The notes under the pieces are model-generated. The model did no database searches. It was not told the origin of the DNA and saw only the letters and a list, made by a program, of their open reading frames with translations. Of a stretch of DNA of 64,000 nt, positions 53,430 to 60,709 are shown in pieces. The stretch's first letter is position 1, and the number at the start of each line of letters is the position of its first letter. The stretch is from Gallionellaceae bacterium (GTDB lineage Bacteria; Pseudomonadota; Gammaproteobacteria; Burkholderiales; Thiobacillaceae): the NCBI GenBank assembly GCA_028714875.1, contig JAQTLN010000001.1:124001-188000 (forward strand). The letters are read 5' to 3'. A program made the translations under genes and the position numbers.

Positions 53430-53741
53430 TCATGGTTCAAGGACGGCACGATAGAGGTAGTAGGCGGCATGCCGCGGGTGTGGGTACTTCTGGATAGCCC
53501 CACGTTCGGCCAGGTAGCGCAGCGCCCAGGCCACGGCGCCACGGCCGTAGCCGCTGCCCTGGCGCAGTTCATGGCACGTCAGGTAACGCGGGTATGCGGC
53601 CAGCAGCAGCACATGGGTTCGCCAGGTTGCGGAGCCCCATTCCATTCCCACTGGGAATGGGTTGGTAGGCCTCTTGCGCTCGATCTGCGGCGGGTTCATG
53701 TGCTCAATCTGCGCGGCCATCCATGAAAAAGTTTTACTCAT
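53430..53741 (-). CDS. prophage winged-helix-like protein
   Basis: A 103-residue protein (MSKTFSWMAAQIEHM...) whose second half resembles a winged helix (LRQGSGYGRGAVAWALRYLAERGAIQKYP). The ATG at 53741 overlaps the primase stop by 4 bp, so it is translated with it. Role unknown; a DNA-binding function is inferred from the fold-like pattern. It shows no membrane segment. Confidence 0.6.
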   Translation of the reverse strand: MSKTFSWMAAQIEHMNPPQIERKRPTNPFPVGMEWGSATWRTHVLLLAAYPRYLTCHELRQGSGYGRGAVAWALRYLAERGAIQKYPHPRHAAYYLYRAVLEP

Positions 53742-54661
53742 GCTTTCCTCTGATTGAGTTCGTCCAGCCAGTCCCAGCCCATCGGCGGCATCCTCACTTT
53801 GACCAGGAAGCCCTGCTGCTTCAGCCGAAACGCCGCGGCATAGGCGGCTTTCTGGCCGGTAAAGCTTTCGTCGTTGTCGGCGAAGATCGTGATTTGCTCC
53901 ACCCCGTTGGGTGGCTCGAATGTCTCGATGCCATTGGCGTTGATGCAGGACCACACCGGCACCGAAAACAGCGCAGAGGCCGCCAGGGAAGTTTCAATGC
54001 CCTCGGCAATACCCAGGCAAGGGACGACACGCGAAAGCCTGATGGCTGATTTCGTAGATTGCCTGCCGGGCATTAGCTTCCTGGGCGACGGCACCGGAGC
54101 CTTCATTCCGTCCTTTATGTAGGTTCTGTGCAGCGTCACGCCGGAACCATCCGGCGCCTGGACAAGCGCCACCATCGCCGGGAACGTGCCGGTGATGCGC
54201 TCGCCGTCGTGGTAGACCAGGCCAGGGTGGAGACGAAGCGATGCGGGCGGCGCATCCAGGACGAGCCCTCGTCCAGCAAGGTATCGCATGGCCTCGTCGC
54301 CCTGGGTAAGTGGCGCCGACTCACGCCATACCCGCTTCGCCCTTTCGATCTTCGTGGCCTCGTCGGGCTCGGGCTTCGCCTGGCGCCCTGGCTTGACCAC
54401 CCCGGCAACTGCCTCGACCTCCTGCGCTGCTGCCCGGAAGTCGCACCCGCGCATGGCCATCACGAGCTTGATGCCGTCCCCGGCGCCACAGTGCGAGCAG
54501 AAGTACGTTCCGCGGCCGTCCTTGTCATCGAAACGGAACCGGTCGCGGCCTCCGCAGACTGGGCACTCCGTGTGCTTGCCGGAAAGCTGCTTCTCGGTGA
54601 CGCCGAACGACGCCAGGATGCCGGGCCACCGGCCCATTGCCACCTCACGGACGCTGATCAT
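53738..54661 (-). CDS. phage DNA primase with zinc finger and Toprim domain
   Basis: A 307-residue primase/helicase-type protein. An N-terminal zinc ribbon (ECPVCGGRDRFRFDDKD then YFCSHCGAGDG, residues about 32-66) is followed by a Toprim catalytic domain (GIAEGIETSLAAS, TIFADNDESFTGQKAA, near residues 200-270). It resembles the small primases of siphophages that work with a separate helicase. Its start lies inside the 3' end of the helicase gene (17-base overlap), so both are coupled. Confidence 0.88.
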   Translation of the reverse strand: MISVREVAMGRWPGILASFGVTEKQLSGKHTECPVCGGRDRFRFDDKDGRGTYFCSHCGAGDGIKLVMAMRGCDFRAAAQEVEAVAGVVKPGRQAKPEPDEATKIERAKRVWRESAPLTQGDEAMRYLAGRGLVLDAPPASLRLHPGLVYHDGERITGTFPAMVALVQAPDGSGVTLHRTYIKDGMKAPVPSPRKLMPGRQSTKSAIRLSRVVPCLGIAEGIETSLAASALFSVPVWSCINANGIETFEPPNGVEQITIFADNDESFTGQKAAYAAAFRLKQQGFLVKVRMPPMGWDWLDELNQRKA

Positions 54662-56144
54662 GGCTACCCCCTTGCTGCTTGGCGTAGCGGATCTGACGCG
54701 ACCGAATCCAGTTGCGCATTTCCTGACTCGGCGGGCGCGGTATTTCGGCTAGACCGCGTGGCCAGACACCGAACAGTTCGCGGTACTGGTGTGATACCCA
54801 GCCTGCGGAGTAACGGTGCTCCTTCCGGATTTGGAGAAGCTGGCTGTAGGCGTCCTGCTTGTCGATCTTGTCGGCGCGCTTCCTGGCGAGCGGCTTTAGA
54901 TCGCCATCTACCGTCTGCACGTCAGATTGACGCTCCGGCGCAAAGCCGCATGCGGGGCAGGCATGGACTTTCGCCGGCTTCATGTAGCTGCACGATGGGC
55001 ATTTCTTCGGCTTCGGTTCTTCCTTGTCGGCGCTGGCGCTGGCCTTCTTCGGTGTGCCGTCGTCCAGATCAAGTGGTAAATCCTCGGTCGGATACCCCAA
55101 GTGGGCGGAACTGCCGGAGTGGTCCAACACGATGGCGCGCTCCTTGCCTGGGTACGGCCGCAGCACCCGGCCGGCCATCTGGATCCACCTGGTCAAACTC
55201 TTGGTGGGCCGGGCCAGGACCATGACGCCGCAGGCCGGGAAGTCCCACCCCTCGGACAGGATCGCCACGTTTGAAATGATGCGGGTCTGGCCGCTGGTGA
55301 CCCTGGCCAGGATGTCCCGCCGTTCTTCCTCAGTGGTGCGGAAGTCGATGTGCTCCGCGCGGATTCCGGCCGCGTTGAACTGCTCAGCAATGTGCTTGCT
55401 GTGGGCGATGCTGCTGGCGAACACCACAGTGGGCAAATCACGCCCCAGGCGGCGCCAGTGGGTAACGATGTCACCGACAAGAGCAGGCTTGTCCACGGCC
55501 GCAGCCAAGTCTTTCTCGTTGTAATCGGCCTCGCCGAATGCGTTGCGAACGGTGCCGACGCCGGACAGGTCCGGGTCGCTCGGGGCGTAGATGTCGCAGT
55601 CCACCAGGAAGCCCAGTTCGATCAGTTCCCGGATGGTGGCCGCCTTCACGATGCGCTCGAACAACGGCATGCCGCCCAGTTCCGTGTAGCTCTTGCCCAG
55701 GCCCTTGGCGAATGGGGTTGCCGTCAATCCGATCACGGGTAAAGCGGAGTGGGCGAACATCACCTTCCGGTAATCTGCCGATCCCGCAACGCCATGAGCT
55801 TCGTCGACCACGATCACATCCACGTCGGGCAGTCCGCGCCGGGCGACCGTCTGGATGCTGCACACCAGCACGGGCGCATCAAGGTGGCGGGTGTTCTCGC
55901 CCTGGATCACGCCCACGACCAGCCCGGCCTTGGACAGGCGGCGCTCGGCCTGATCGACCAGGCCGATGCGGTTGGCAACAAAAGCCACCCGCTTGCCCTT
56001 GGCGATGGCGGAACGGATCAGCGCGATAGCAATTTCCGTTTTCCCTGATCCCGTTGGCGAGTACACGATCTGGCGGCGGATGCCATCGGCGAAGTTGGCG
56101 CGGGCCTGGGCGATGGCGTGGGATTGGTAGGGTCGGAGTTTCAT
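54645..56144 (-). CDS. phage DEAD/DEAH-box helicase with C-terminal zinc ribbon
   Basis: A 499-residue SF2 helicase. Motif I is VYSPTGSGKTEIAIAL, motif II VDEAHG, motif III GLTATPF, and motif VI the segment QMAGRVLRPYPGKE. The C-terminus has a zinc ribbon (KKCPSCSYMKPAKVHACPACGF). It likely opens DNA for prophage replication. The ATG at 56144 overlaps the upstream O-like gene by 4 bp (ATGA). The frame is open further (56165) but that is not the family start. Confidence 0.9.
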   Translation of the reverse strand: MKLRPYQSHAIAQARANFADGIRRQIVYSPTGSGKTEIAIALIRSAIAKGKRVAFVANRIGLVDQAERRLSKAGLVVGVIQGENTRHLDAPVLVCSIQTVARRGLPDVDVIVVDEAHGVAGSADYRKVMFAHSALPVIGLTATPFAKGLGKSYTELGGMPLFERIVKAATIRELIELGFLVDCDIYAPSDPDLSGVGTVRNAFGEADYNEKDLAAAVDKPALVGDIVTHWRRLGRDLPTVVFASSIAHSKHIAEQFNAAGIRAEHIDFRTTEEERRDILARVTSGQTRIISNVAILSEGWDFPACGVMVLARPTKSLTRWIQMAGRVLRPYPGKERAIVLDHSGSSAHLGYPTEDLPLDLDDGTPKKASASADKEEPKPKKCPSCSYMKPAKVHACPACGFAPERQSDVQTVDGDLKPLARKRADKIDKQDAYSQLLQIRKEHRYSAGWVSHQYRELFGVWPRGLAEIPRPPSQEMRNWIRSRQIRYAKQQGGSHDQRP

Positions 56145-56758
56145 GACACACGCCCAGCCGGCCAATCCAGGTTTTCAGCGCCCACCGCGTTGCCGTCGTG
56201 GCCGCCTATTTCTTCAGCAGCGCCGCGCGCATGTGTATCACCAAGATGAAGCCGCTCACCTTGGCTAGGGGGTTTGGGTTTACTGCTTACTGCTCTCTGT
56301 TTACTGTTTACTGATTCGGGGAAGTCTTCGGGGAAGGCTTCCTTGAAGGCTTTGAGGAAGCCTTTCGACAAGCCTTCCGCATAGCCTCTCAGCCCAGCAA
56401 TGGCGCGGGTTTTAAGCTCGCATTCTGGTATGTACTCGACCTGTTTTGACCAGTTGCGTAGGACGTTCGGGGACTCCGCCGACTGGTACCTGAGGAAGTT
56501 CGGGAGATAGATACAGCAGGAATTCCGATCATGCTTCGCCATACCTTGCGCCAAGGCTTCGCCGAAGGCTTCCGCGAAGGTTTCCAGTTCCATTTGCAAC
56601 TCCGCAGCGAGACCCTGCGGTGTGGCACGCATCGCACCAAGCGCGGTCATTTGCGGATGGGTGACGAGGAACAGGAAGATCAGCTTGGCGCTGTTGGACA
56701 GGCCGGAGAACTTGGCATCGTTCCAGATGCGCACGTCGATTTTGCGGTAGTGGGCCAT
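56141..56758 (-). CDS. phage replication protein O-like
   Basis: A 205-residue protein whose first half is the replication-O/DnaT-like winged helix (MAHYRKIDVRIWNDAKFSGL, IFLFLVTHPQMTALGAM, LPNFLRYQSAESPNVLRNW). The C-terminal half is a low-complexity linker with FLKAFKEAFPEDFPES. It should bind the prophage origin and recruit the helicase encoded next. ATG at 56758 is chosen for the N-terminal match; GGGAG precedes it. Confidence 0.82.
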   Translation of the reverse strand: MAHYRKIDVRIWNDAKFSGLSNSAKLIFLFLVTHPQMTALGAMRATPQGLAAELQMELETFAEAFGEALAQGMAKHDRNSCCIYLPNFLRYQSAESPNVLRNWSKQVEYIPECELKTRAIAGLRGYAEGLSKGFLKAFKEAFPEDFPESVNSKQRAVSSKPKPPSQGERLHLGDTHARGAAEEIGGHDGNAVGAENLDWPAGRVS

Positions 56759-56877
56759 GTCACGCTCCCACCACGTTCGTTCCATGCGCGGTACGATCTG
56801 ATCCGAGGTTGCCTGCCTCTCTGCCCTTCGCGCCCAGTCCGACCGCCGTCGGCTGGGCGTACTCATATGTTTTCATG

Positions 56878-57159
56878 TCACACCCCCGCACGGGAGTGGA
56901 TGGCTGACTTATTGCGCTTCCTGCCGCCACAGCGCGGTGTGTTGCATTCGGGCTTTACCGCGTTAGCAATCATCTTTGCAACCGTCGCGCGGATGGTGCT
57001 GATCTTCCAGGCAGGACGGCGACCCACCCAAGCATCCGGCGGCGGGATCAAGCCATTGTTTTCATCGCGGATTTGTTTGCTACGGCTGACACTTCCGCGC
57101 GCTTCCTGGAACGCTTCACGGAAGGCGAGCGCATCGTCGCCAAGAACATTCGATTTCAT
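56878..57159 (-). CDS. hypothetical prophage protein, first gene of replication operon
   Basis: A short basic protein, ~93 residues if it starts at the ATG at 57159 (MKSNVLGDDALAFREAF...). Other in-frame starts are ATG at 57183 and a TTG at 57222. C-terminal half is Lys/Arg-rich with Cys (CNTPRCGGRKRNKS). No family is recognised. It lies downstream of the GCAGGTG repeat cluster and 119 bp upstream of the O-like gene, so it is probably the first gene of the leftward replication operon. Confidence 0.5.
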   Translation of the reverse strand: MKSNVLGDDALAFREAFQEARGSVSRSKQIRDENNGLIPPPDAWVGRRPAWKISTIRATVAKMIANAVKPECNTPRCGGRKRNKSAIHSRAGV

Positions 57160-57243
57160 GTAGATGCCCCAACCCATCGTCATGACTTGCGGGGGGACGA
57201 TGGAATACGTAAAGAAACGCAAATCATGGGGAGCAACTTACAT

Positions 57244-57355
57244 ACCTGCGTTTTTCAGCAGGCTAGTGCAGGTATTGAAGTTCTAGGATTGGCGCGGCTT
57301 CCGGGGCGAAAGCGCAGGTGAATTGCAGGTGTGCGGTGCAGGTGAAGTGCAGGTG
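57244..57355. repeat. iteron-like GCAGGTG cluster
   Basis: GCAGGTG occurs at 57314, 57325, 57338 and 57349, spaced 11, 13 and 11 bp (about one helical turn). A related GCAGGTA is at 57268 and the reverse complement ACCTGC at 57245. It sits upstream of the replication operon, so it may be a replication-initiator binding site or an operator. Confidence 0.55.
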
Positions 57356-57367
57356 GTAAATCCGTTG

Positions 57368-58219
57368 TCAGCGTGTCTCGTATTCGCTGGCTTTTTCCCA
57401 TGCGTCCCTGAATGGAGTCAGTCTTGGCGATCTGAAAACAAAGTCGAGACTTTTCGCGGGAACTCTTTTATCAAGCAGTCCAACCGCTATAGCAACCGGA
57501 TCCCATACATCTGCATGTTTTGCTTTTATCAGCCATGGCCTCGGTGATTTGAACGCGGTTTCCCAATAATTAGGCTGCGTACCACGAGGCCGTACCGATG
57601 AGAAGGCTGTAATCGTTTGCTGTGTCGTCAGGTATGGCGGGTGCAAGGCTTGTCGCGTCGGTGCCTGGCCTCCCTTCACCATGCCGTCAAGAAGCCCAAT
57701 TTCATTTGCTCGGTCAAGCCATGGAATGGAAATTCCCTTCTGTTCTGCCCACTCCATGAAATGGGTGACGGGATACCGACTATCACCATGCGGTCCACTT
57801 ACCCAAAGCCGACGCGCACGGGTTAGCTGCTCCTCGATGCCACGCAAGAATTCCTGTTTTTCAAGTTGCTGCTCATTGGCTACGAAATGACCACCTATGA
57901 AGACATCATCATCAATTTGCGAAACCTTGGTAAGGTCCACTGTTGGTGACGTGATGCTGAGGTAGGTTATCGGCTCTGAAAGCAACCTGGCGTTTCGAAT
58001 ATGAACCCTGTTGATCTTGCCGCCGTCCTCTCGTTGCCATCCATCCCACTCGACAGAGGCACCCTCCGGGCTAATCCCCATCAACAGCAACAGGCCCTCA
58101 TCTACTGCCCAGGTATCCAATTCCAACCATTCACGAAGTTCGGTGTCATATCTATCCACCTGCCGCTTTGCCATCATCTTGGTCAGGTCGGCAATGAACG
58201 CTTCGGATGATTCTGTCAT
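57368..58219 (-). CDS. hypothetical protein linked to higBA
   Basis: A 283-residue protein without signal peptide or membrane segment (MTESSEAFIADLTKMM...). Motifs such as ELDTWAVDEGLLLLMGISPEGAS and YPVTHFMEWAEQKGISIPWLDRA recall phage or integrative-element proteins of unknown function. It starts 1 bp after the antitoxin stop and is therefore co-transcribed with the toxin-antitoxin pair. Its AT-richer codons differ from the neighbouring replication genes. It may be a cargo or defence gene; no activity is predictable. Confidence 0.6.
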   Translation of the reverse strand: MTESSEAFIADLTKMMAKRQVDRYDTELREWLELDTWAVDEGLLLLMGISPEGASVEWDGWQREDGGKINRVHIRNARLLSEPITYLSITSPTVDLTKVSQIDDDVFIGGHFVANEQQLEKQEFLRGIEEQLTRARRLWVSGPHGDSRYPVTHFMEWAEQKGISIPWLDRANEIGLLDGMVKGGQAPTRQALHPPYLTTQQTITAFSSVRPRGTQPNYWETAFKSPRPWLIKAKHADVWDPVAIAVGLLDKRVPAKSLDFVFRSPRLTPFRDAWEKASEYETR

Positions 58220-58220
58220 T

Positions 58221-58559
58221 TCACGCCTCCGCGTTCGCGTATGTCCGCCGCTGGTGTTTCTTCTTGGCGGCTTGCGGTGTGATGGTATCGGCGCGCAGTT
58301 TCAGCCCCAGTGCCTTGATGACCTTCATCACCGTGGCGAATTCTGGATTCCCCTCATCGGACAGCGCACGATAGAGCGATTCGCGGCCCAGGCCTGCATC
58401 CTTCGCAACCTGGGTCATGCCTCTGGCACGGGCAATGGCGCCGAGCGCAGAGGCAATGACGCGCGGGTCGCCGTCTTCCATGGCGGCATCCAGATAAGCG
58501 GCCATATCCTCTTCAGCTTCAAGGTACTCTGCCGCGTCATAGGGGCGGGTATTGGTCAT
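58221..58559 (-). CDS. HigA-type (addiction-module antidote) antitoxin
   Basis: A 112-residue protein: an acidic N-terminal helix (YDAAEYLEAEEDMAAYLDAA) followed by an XRE-like helix-turn-helix (VIASALGAIARARGMTQVAKDAGLGRESLYRALS) and a C-terminal tail. This is the layout of the 'addiction module antidote protein' family that pairs with short RelE/HigB killers. ATG at 58559 follows GAGGTGAACG. It lies 10 bp after the toxin, the toxin-first order typical of higBA. Confidence 0.88.
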   Translation of the reverse strand: MTNTRPYDAAEYLEAEEDMAAYLDAAMEDGDPRVIASALGAIARARGMTQVAKDAGLGRESLYRALSDEGNPEFATVMKVIKALGLKLRADTITPQAAKKKHQRRTYANAEA

Positions 58560-58569
58560 TGCGTTCACC

Positions 58570-58860
58570 TCATAATCCTTGCGCCAGTTCGATGGCCGTC
58601 TCGATGTCCTTCTGCTGGGTACGCTTGTCGCCACCTAGCAACAGGATCACCACCACATCACCCCGTTGGGTGAAATAGAGCCGATACCCTGGCCCATAGT
58701 CGATCCTCAGTTCCGAGACACCATGGCCAACCGGTTTCACGTCGCCATGCAACCCCAGCCGCAGCCGGTCGATCCGAATTTGAATCCTCGACCTGGCCTG
58801 CCTGTCATTCAGCTTGTGCAACCACTTGGAAAAGACTTCAGTCTGGCGAACTTCGATCAT
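58570..58860 (-). CDS. HigB/RelE-type addiction-module toxin
   Basis: A 96-residue killer protein of the RelE/ParE superfamily: VFSKWLHKLNDRQARSRIQIRIDRL, GLHGDVKPVGHGVSELRIDYG, YRLYFTQRGDVVVILLLGGDKRTQQKDI. This group cleaves mRNA on the ribosome. The start at 58860 (MIEVRQTEVF) matches the family length; an ATG at 58878 is possible. It is upstream of its antitoxin, and the divergent region beyond it holds the prophage's other promoter. Confidence 0.88.
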   Translation of the reverse strand: MIEVRQTEVFSKWLHKLNDRQARSRIQIRIDRLRLGLHGDVKPVGHGVSELRIDYGPGYRLYFTQRGDVVVILLLGGDKRTQQKDIETAIELAQGL

Positions 58861-59198
58861 GGGGGTAGGGTAGCCCATGGAATACAAAACAACAATCAGA
58901 TGAACTACACAGACCCAACACGAGGCGGATACCAGCCTCGAATCTGAGGCGTGGCCCTGTCGAAGAAAGCCGCCGATTTGTTGGGTAGATAGATGGGTAC
59001 AAGACGTATAAGGCCACAGTCGTAGTGATTGCTGTTGATCACGGCGGAGTACTCCTCCGCCCATGCGTGCTAATGTGGGGTTTCCTGACTGCGGGAACTC
59101 CCGCCTTTCACCCGGCCCAGTGCCGGGTTTTTTTCGGCATAGGCCGGAAGTAATCCCAAAACTTCCGGGTTTCCTGCCATGCGTGCTGAAGTGTGCGC
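58861..59198. other. prophage intergenic region with structured RNA candidate
   Basis: 338 bp without a convincing gene, between divergent higB and the rightward gene. It contains three hairpins at 59044-59135, the last an orphan intrinsic terminator. A short direct similarity, CATGCGTGCT followed by AATGTG or GAAGTG, is seen at about 59063 and 59178. Confidence 0.5.
59044..59135 (+). ncRNA. candidate structured non-coding RNA ending in an intrinsic terminator
   Basis: Three consecutive stems: GGCGGAG/CTCCGCC (59044-59062), GCGGG/CCCGC (59092-59105) and ACCCGGC/GCCGGGT (59111-59129), the last followed by seven T. No rightward ORF precedes the terminator, so it either ends a short RNA from the higB-divergent promoter or attenuates the downstream virion genes. 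Confidence 0.45.
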
Positions 59199-60704
59199 AT
59201 GATCAACCCAGCACAGCCCACCAACGCCGCCAAATTCCTGGCAAAACGCGACAGCCTCGCCCCATACCTGGAGCGCGTCGCGCCACGGACACTGCAATCC
59301 CTGGTCCGTGCTGGCGACCTCGACGGCGCCAAGAGATACAGCGATTTCATTGACTCGCCTGAAGGGCGGAACCACACCAGCGCATGGGCCACGGCGATGG
59401 ACCGCACCGCGGCGGGCGACTTCGACGGTGCAATCCCTGTGCTGGCCGGCCTGTACGGGCCGCACGCAAAGGCCACGCGCTTGGGCGATGGGCAATGGCG
59501 CCTCGACTTCCACGACGCCGACGGCCAGGTGACGACATCCCGCTCGTTGCCCGCCCAGGAACTCGCAACCAACGCGGTGGCCGAGTTGGCGCCACATCGC
59601 ATCACCAAGGAGAACACCACCATGACCCGAACCGATACCAATGCCGGGTTCCTTGCGAACCGCAGGACCAACGTACAGCAACCACCTACCCCGGCGCCCG
59701 CACCTGGCATCACCCCGGTAGTTCCAGGCCAGGCGCAAGCACTCGATCCCGCCGCCCCCATCGCCAACCCGGCCACGGCAGGCCAGGCGGAATTCCTGCG
59801 CCAGCAAGGCGTGACCCAGGACAAGGTGGTTAACCACGGCGCCGGCGTAAGCCAAAGTGCCGCGCAGGTCATCGAGCGGCAAGGCAAGTACGGCGGCGGC
59901 AATGGCCTGTCCTACCAACTGTCCGGCCTGGGCGACCAGAACAGCATGTACGCCAGCGCGTCGAAGCCGGGCGGCAAGCTCGACACCTTCACCGGCGCCG
60001 GCACGGGCAAGGCATCCAGCCCCGGCAGTTTCTCCGGCAACGTGGTCCCGGCAGCGGCAATCAGTACACCGGACTTCAGTGTTACTGACGCCCTGCGCCA
60101 ATCCCTCAACGCCGCCGCCGACCGGGGCGACTGGAAAGCCATTCAGCAGCACTACGCCAACAAGGGCGAGACGTTCAACGGCAAGGCGCCGCCGCTTCCG
60201 TACAGCGCTGGGGTGATGAAGGCACTCAGCAGCATCGAGTCCGACCGCGCGGTGACAGCGAATAACGCGGCAACCATCGCCGAAACCAAGCGCCACAACT
60301 TAGCGACAGAACAAGTGCGTGGCACGAAGGATGCCTCCCCTGCCCAGGTGCTCACTGCGGAATGGCTGGTGAGCAACGGCGTGGCAAAGGACGCGGCGGC
60401 AGCCTGGGAACTGGTAGGAACCTCCAAGGAGAAGTCTCGGGAATCGGCAATCCAGGACCTGGCGGGAAAGCTGATGGCCAACCTGTCGTACCAGCGCGAC
60501 CCCGCGAAGGCGACCACGGACGCCACCACCATGGTGGATGCAATCCGCGCCAAGCCAGCCCAGTCCGCGAAGGCGACGAATACCCCGCGTGCCCGTTTCG
60601 ATGCTGACCCGGCAATGTCCGGGTATCGATTCGGCGAACCGACTGGTGCGCAGGGCTGGAAGGTCTACGACGCATCCGGCGCCCACGTGGGCTTTTACCG
60701 CTGA
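59199..60704 (+). CDS. prophage protein of unknown function, likely virion-associated
   Basis: A 501-residue protein (ATG 59199; an upstream GTG at 59193 is possible). N-terminal 130 residues look globular (LAPYLERVAPRTLQSLVRAGDL, YSDFIDSPEGRNHT), the middle is Pro/Ala/Gly-rich linker (about residues 150-290), and the end contains YRFGEPTGAQGWKVYDASG. No enzyme motif is recognised. It precedes the polyvalent protein by 5 bp, in the same transcription unit, consistent with an internal virion or injection protein; inference only. Confidence 0.55.
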   Translation: MINPAQPTNAAKFLAKRDSLAPYLERVAPRTLQSLVRAGDLDGAKRYSDFIDSPEGRNHTSAWATAMDRTAAGDFDGAIPVLAGLYGPHAKATRLGDGQWRLDFHDADGQVTTSRSLPAQELATNAVAELAPHRITKENTTMTRTDTNAGFLANRRTNVQQPPTPAPAPGITPVVPGQAQALDPAAPIANPATAGQAEFLRQQGVTQDKVVNHGAGVSQSAAQVIERQGKYGGGNGLSYQLSGLGDQNSMYASASKPGGKLDTFTGAGTGKASSPGSFSGNVVPAAAISTPDFSVTDALRQSLNAAADRGDWKAIQQHYANKGETFNGKAPPLPYSAGVMKALSSIESDRAVTANNAATIAETKRHNLATEQVRGTKDASPAQVLTAEWLVSNGVAKDAAAAWELVGTSKEKSRESAIQDLAGKLMANLSYQRDPAKATTDATTMVDAIRAKPAQSAKATNTPRARFDADPAMSGYRFGEPTGAQGWKVYDASGAHVGFYR

Positions 60705-60709
60705 CCGCC

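Noticed and set aside
57223-57367. GCAGGTG array considered as a CRISPR array
   Set aside because: The repeats are only 7 bp with 4-6 bp between, far too short for CRISPR; no cas genes nearby.
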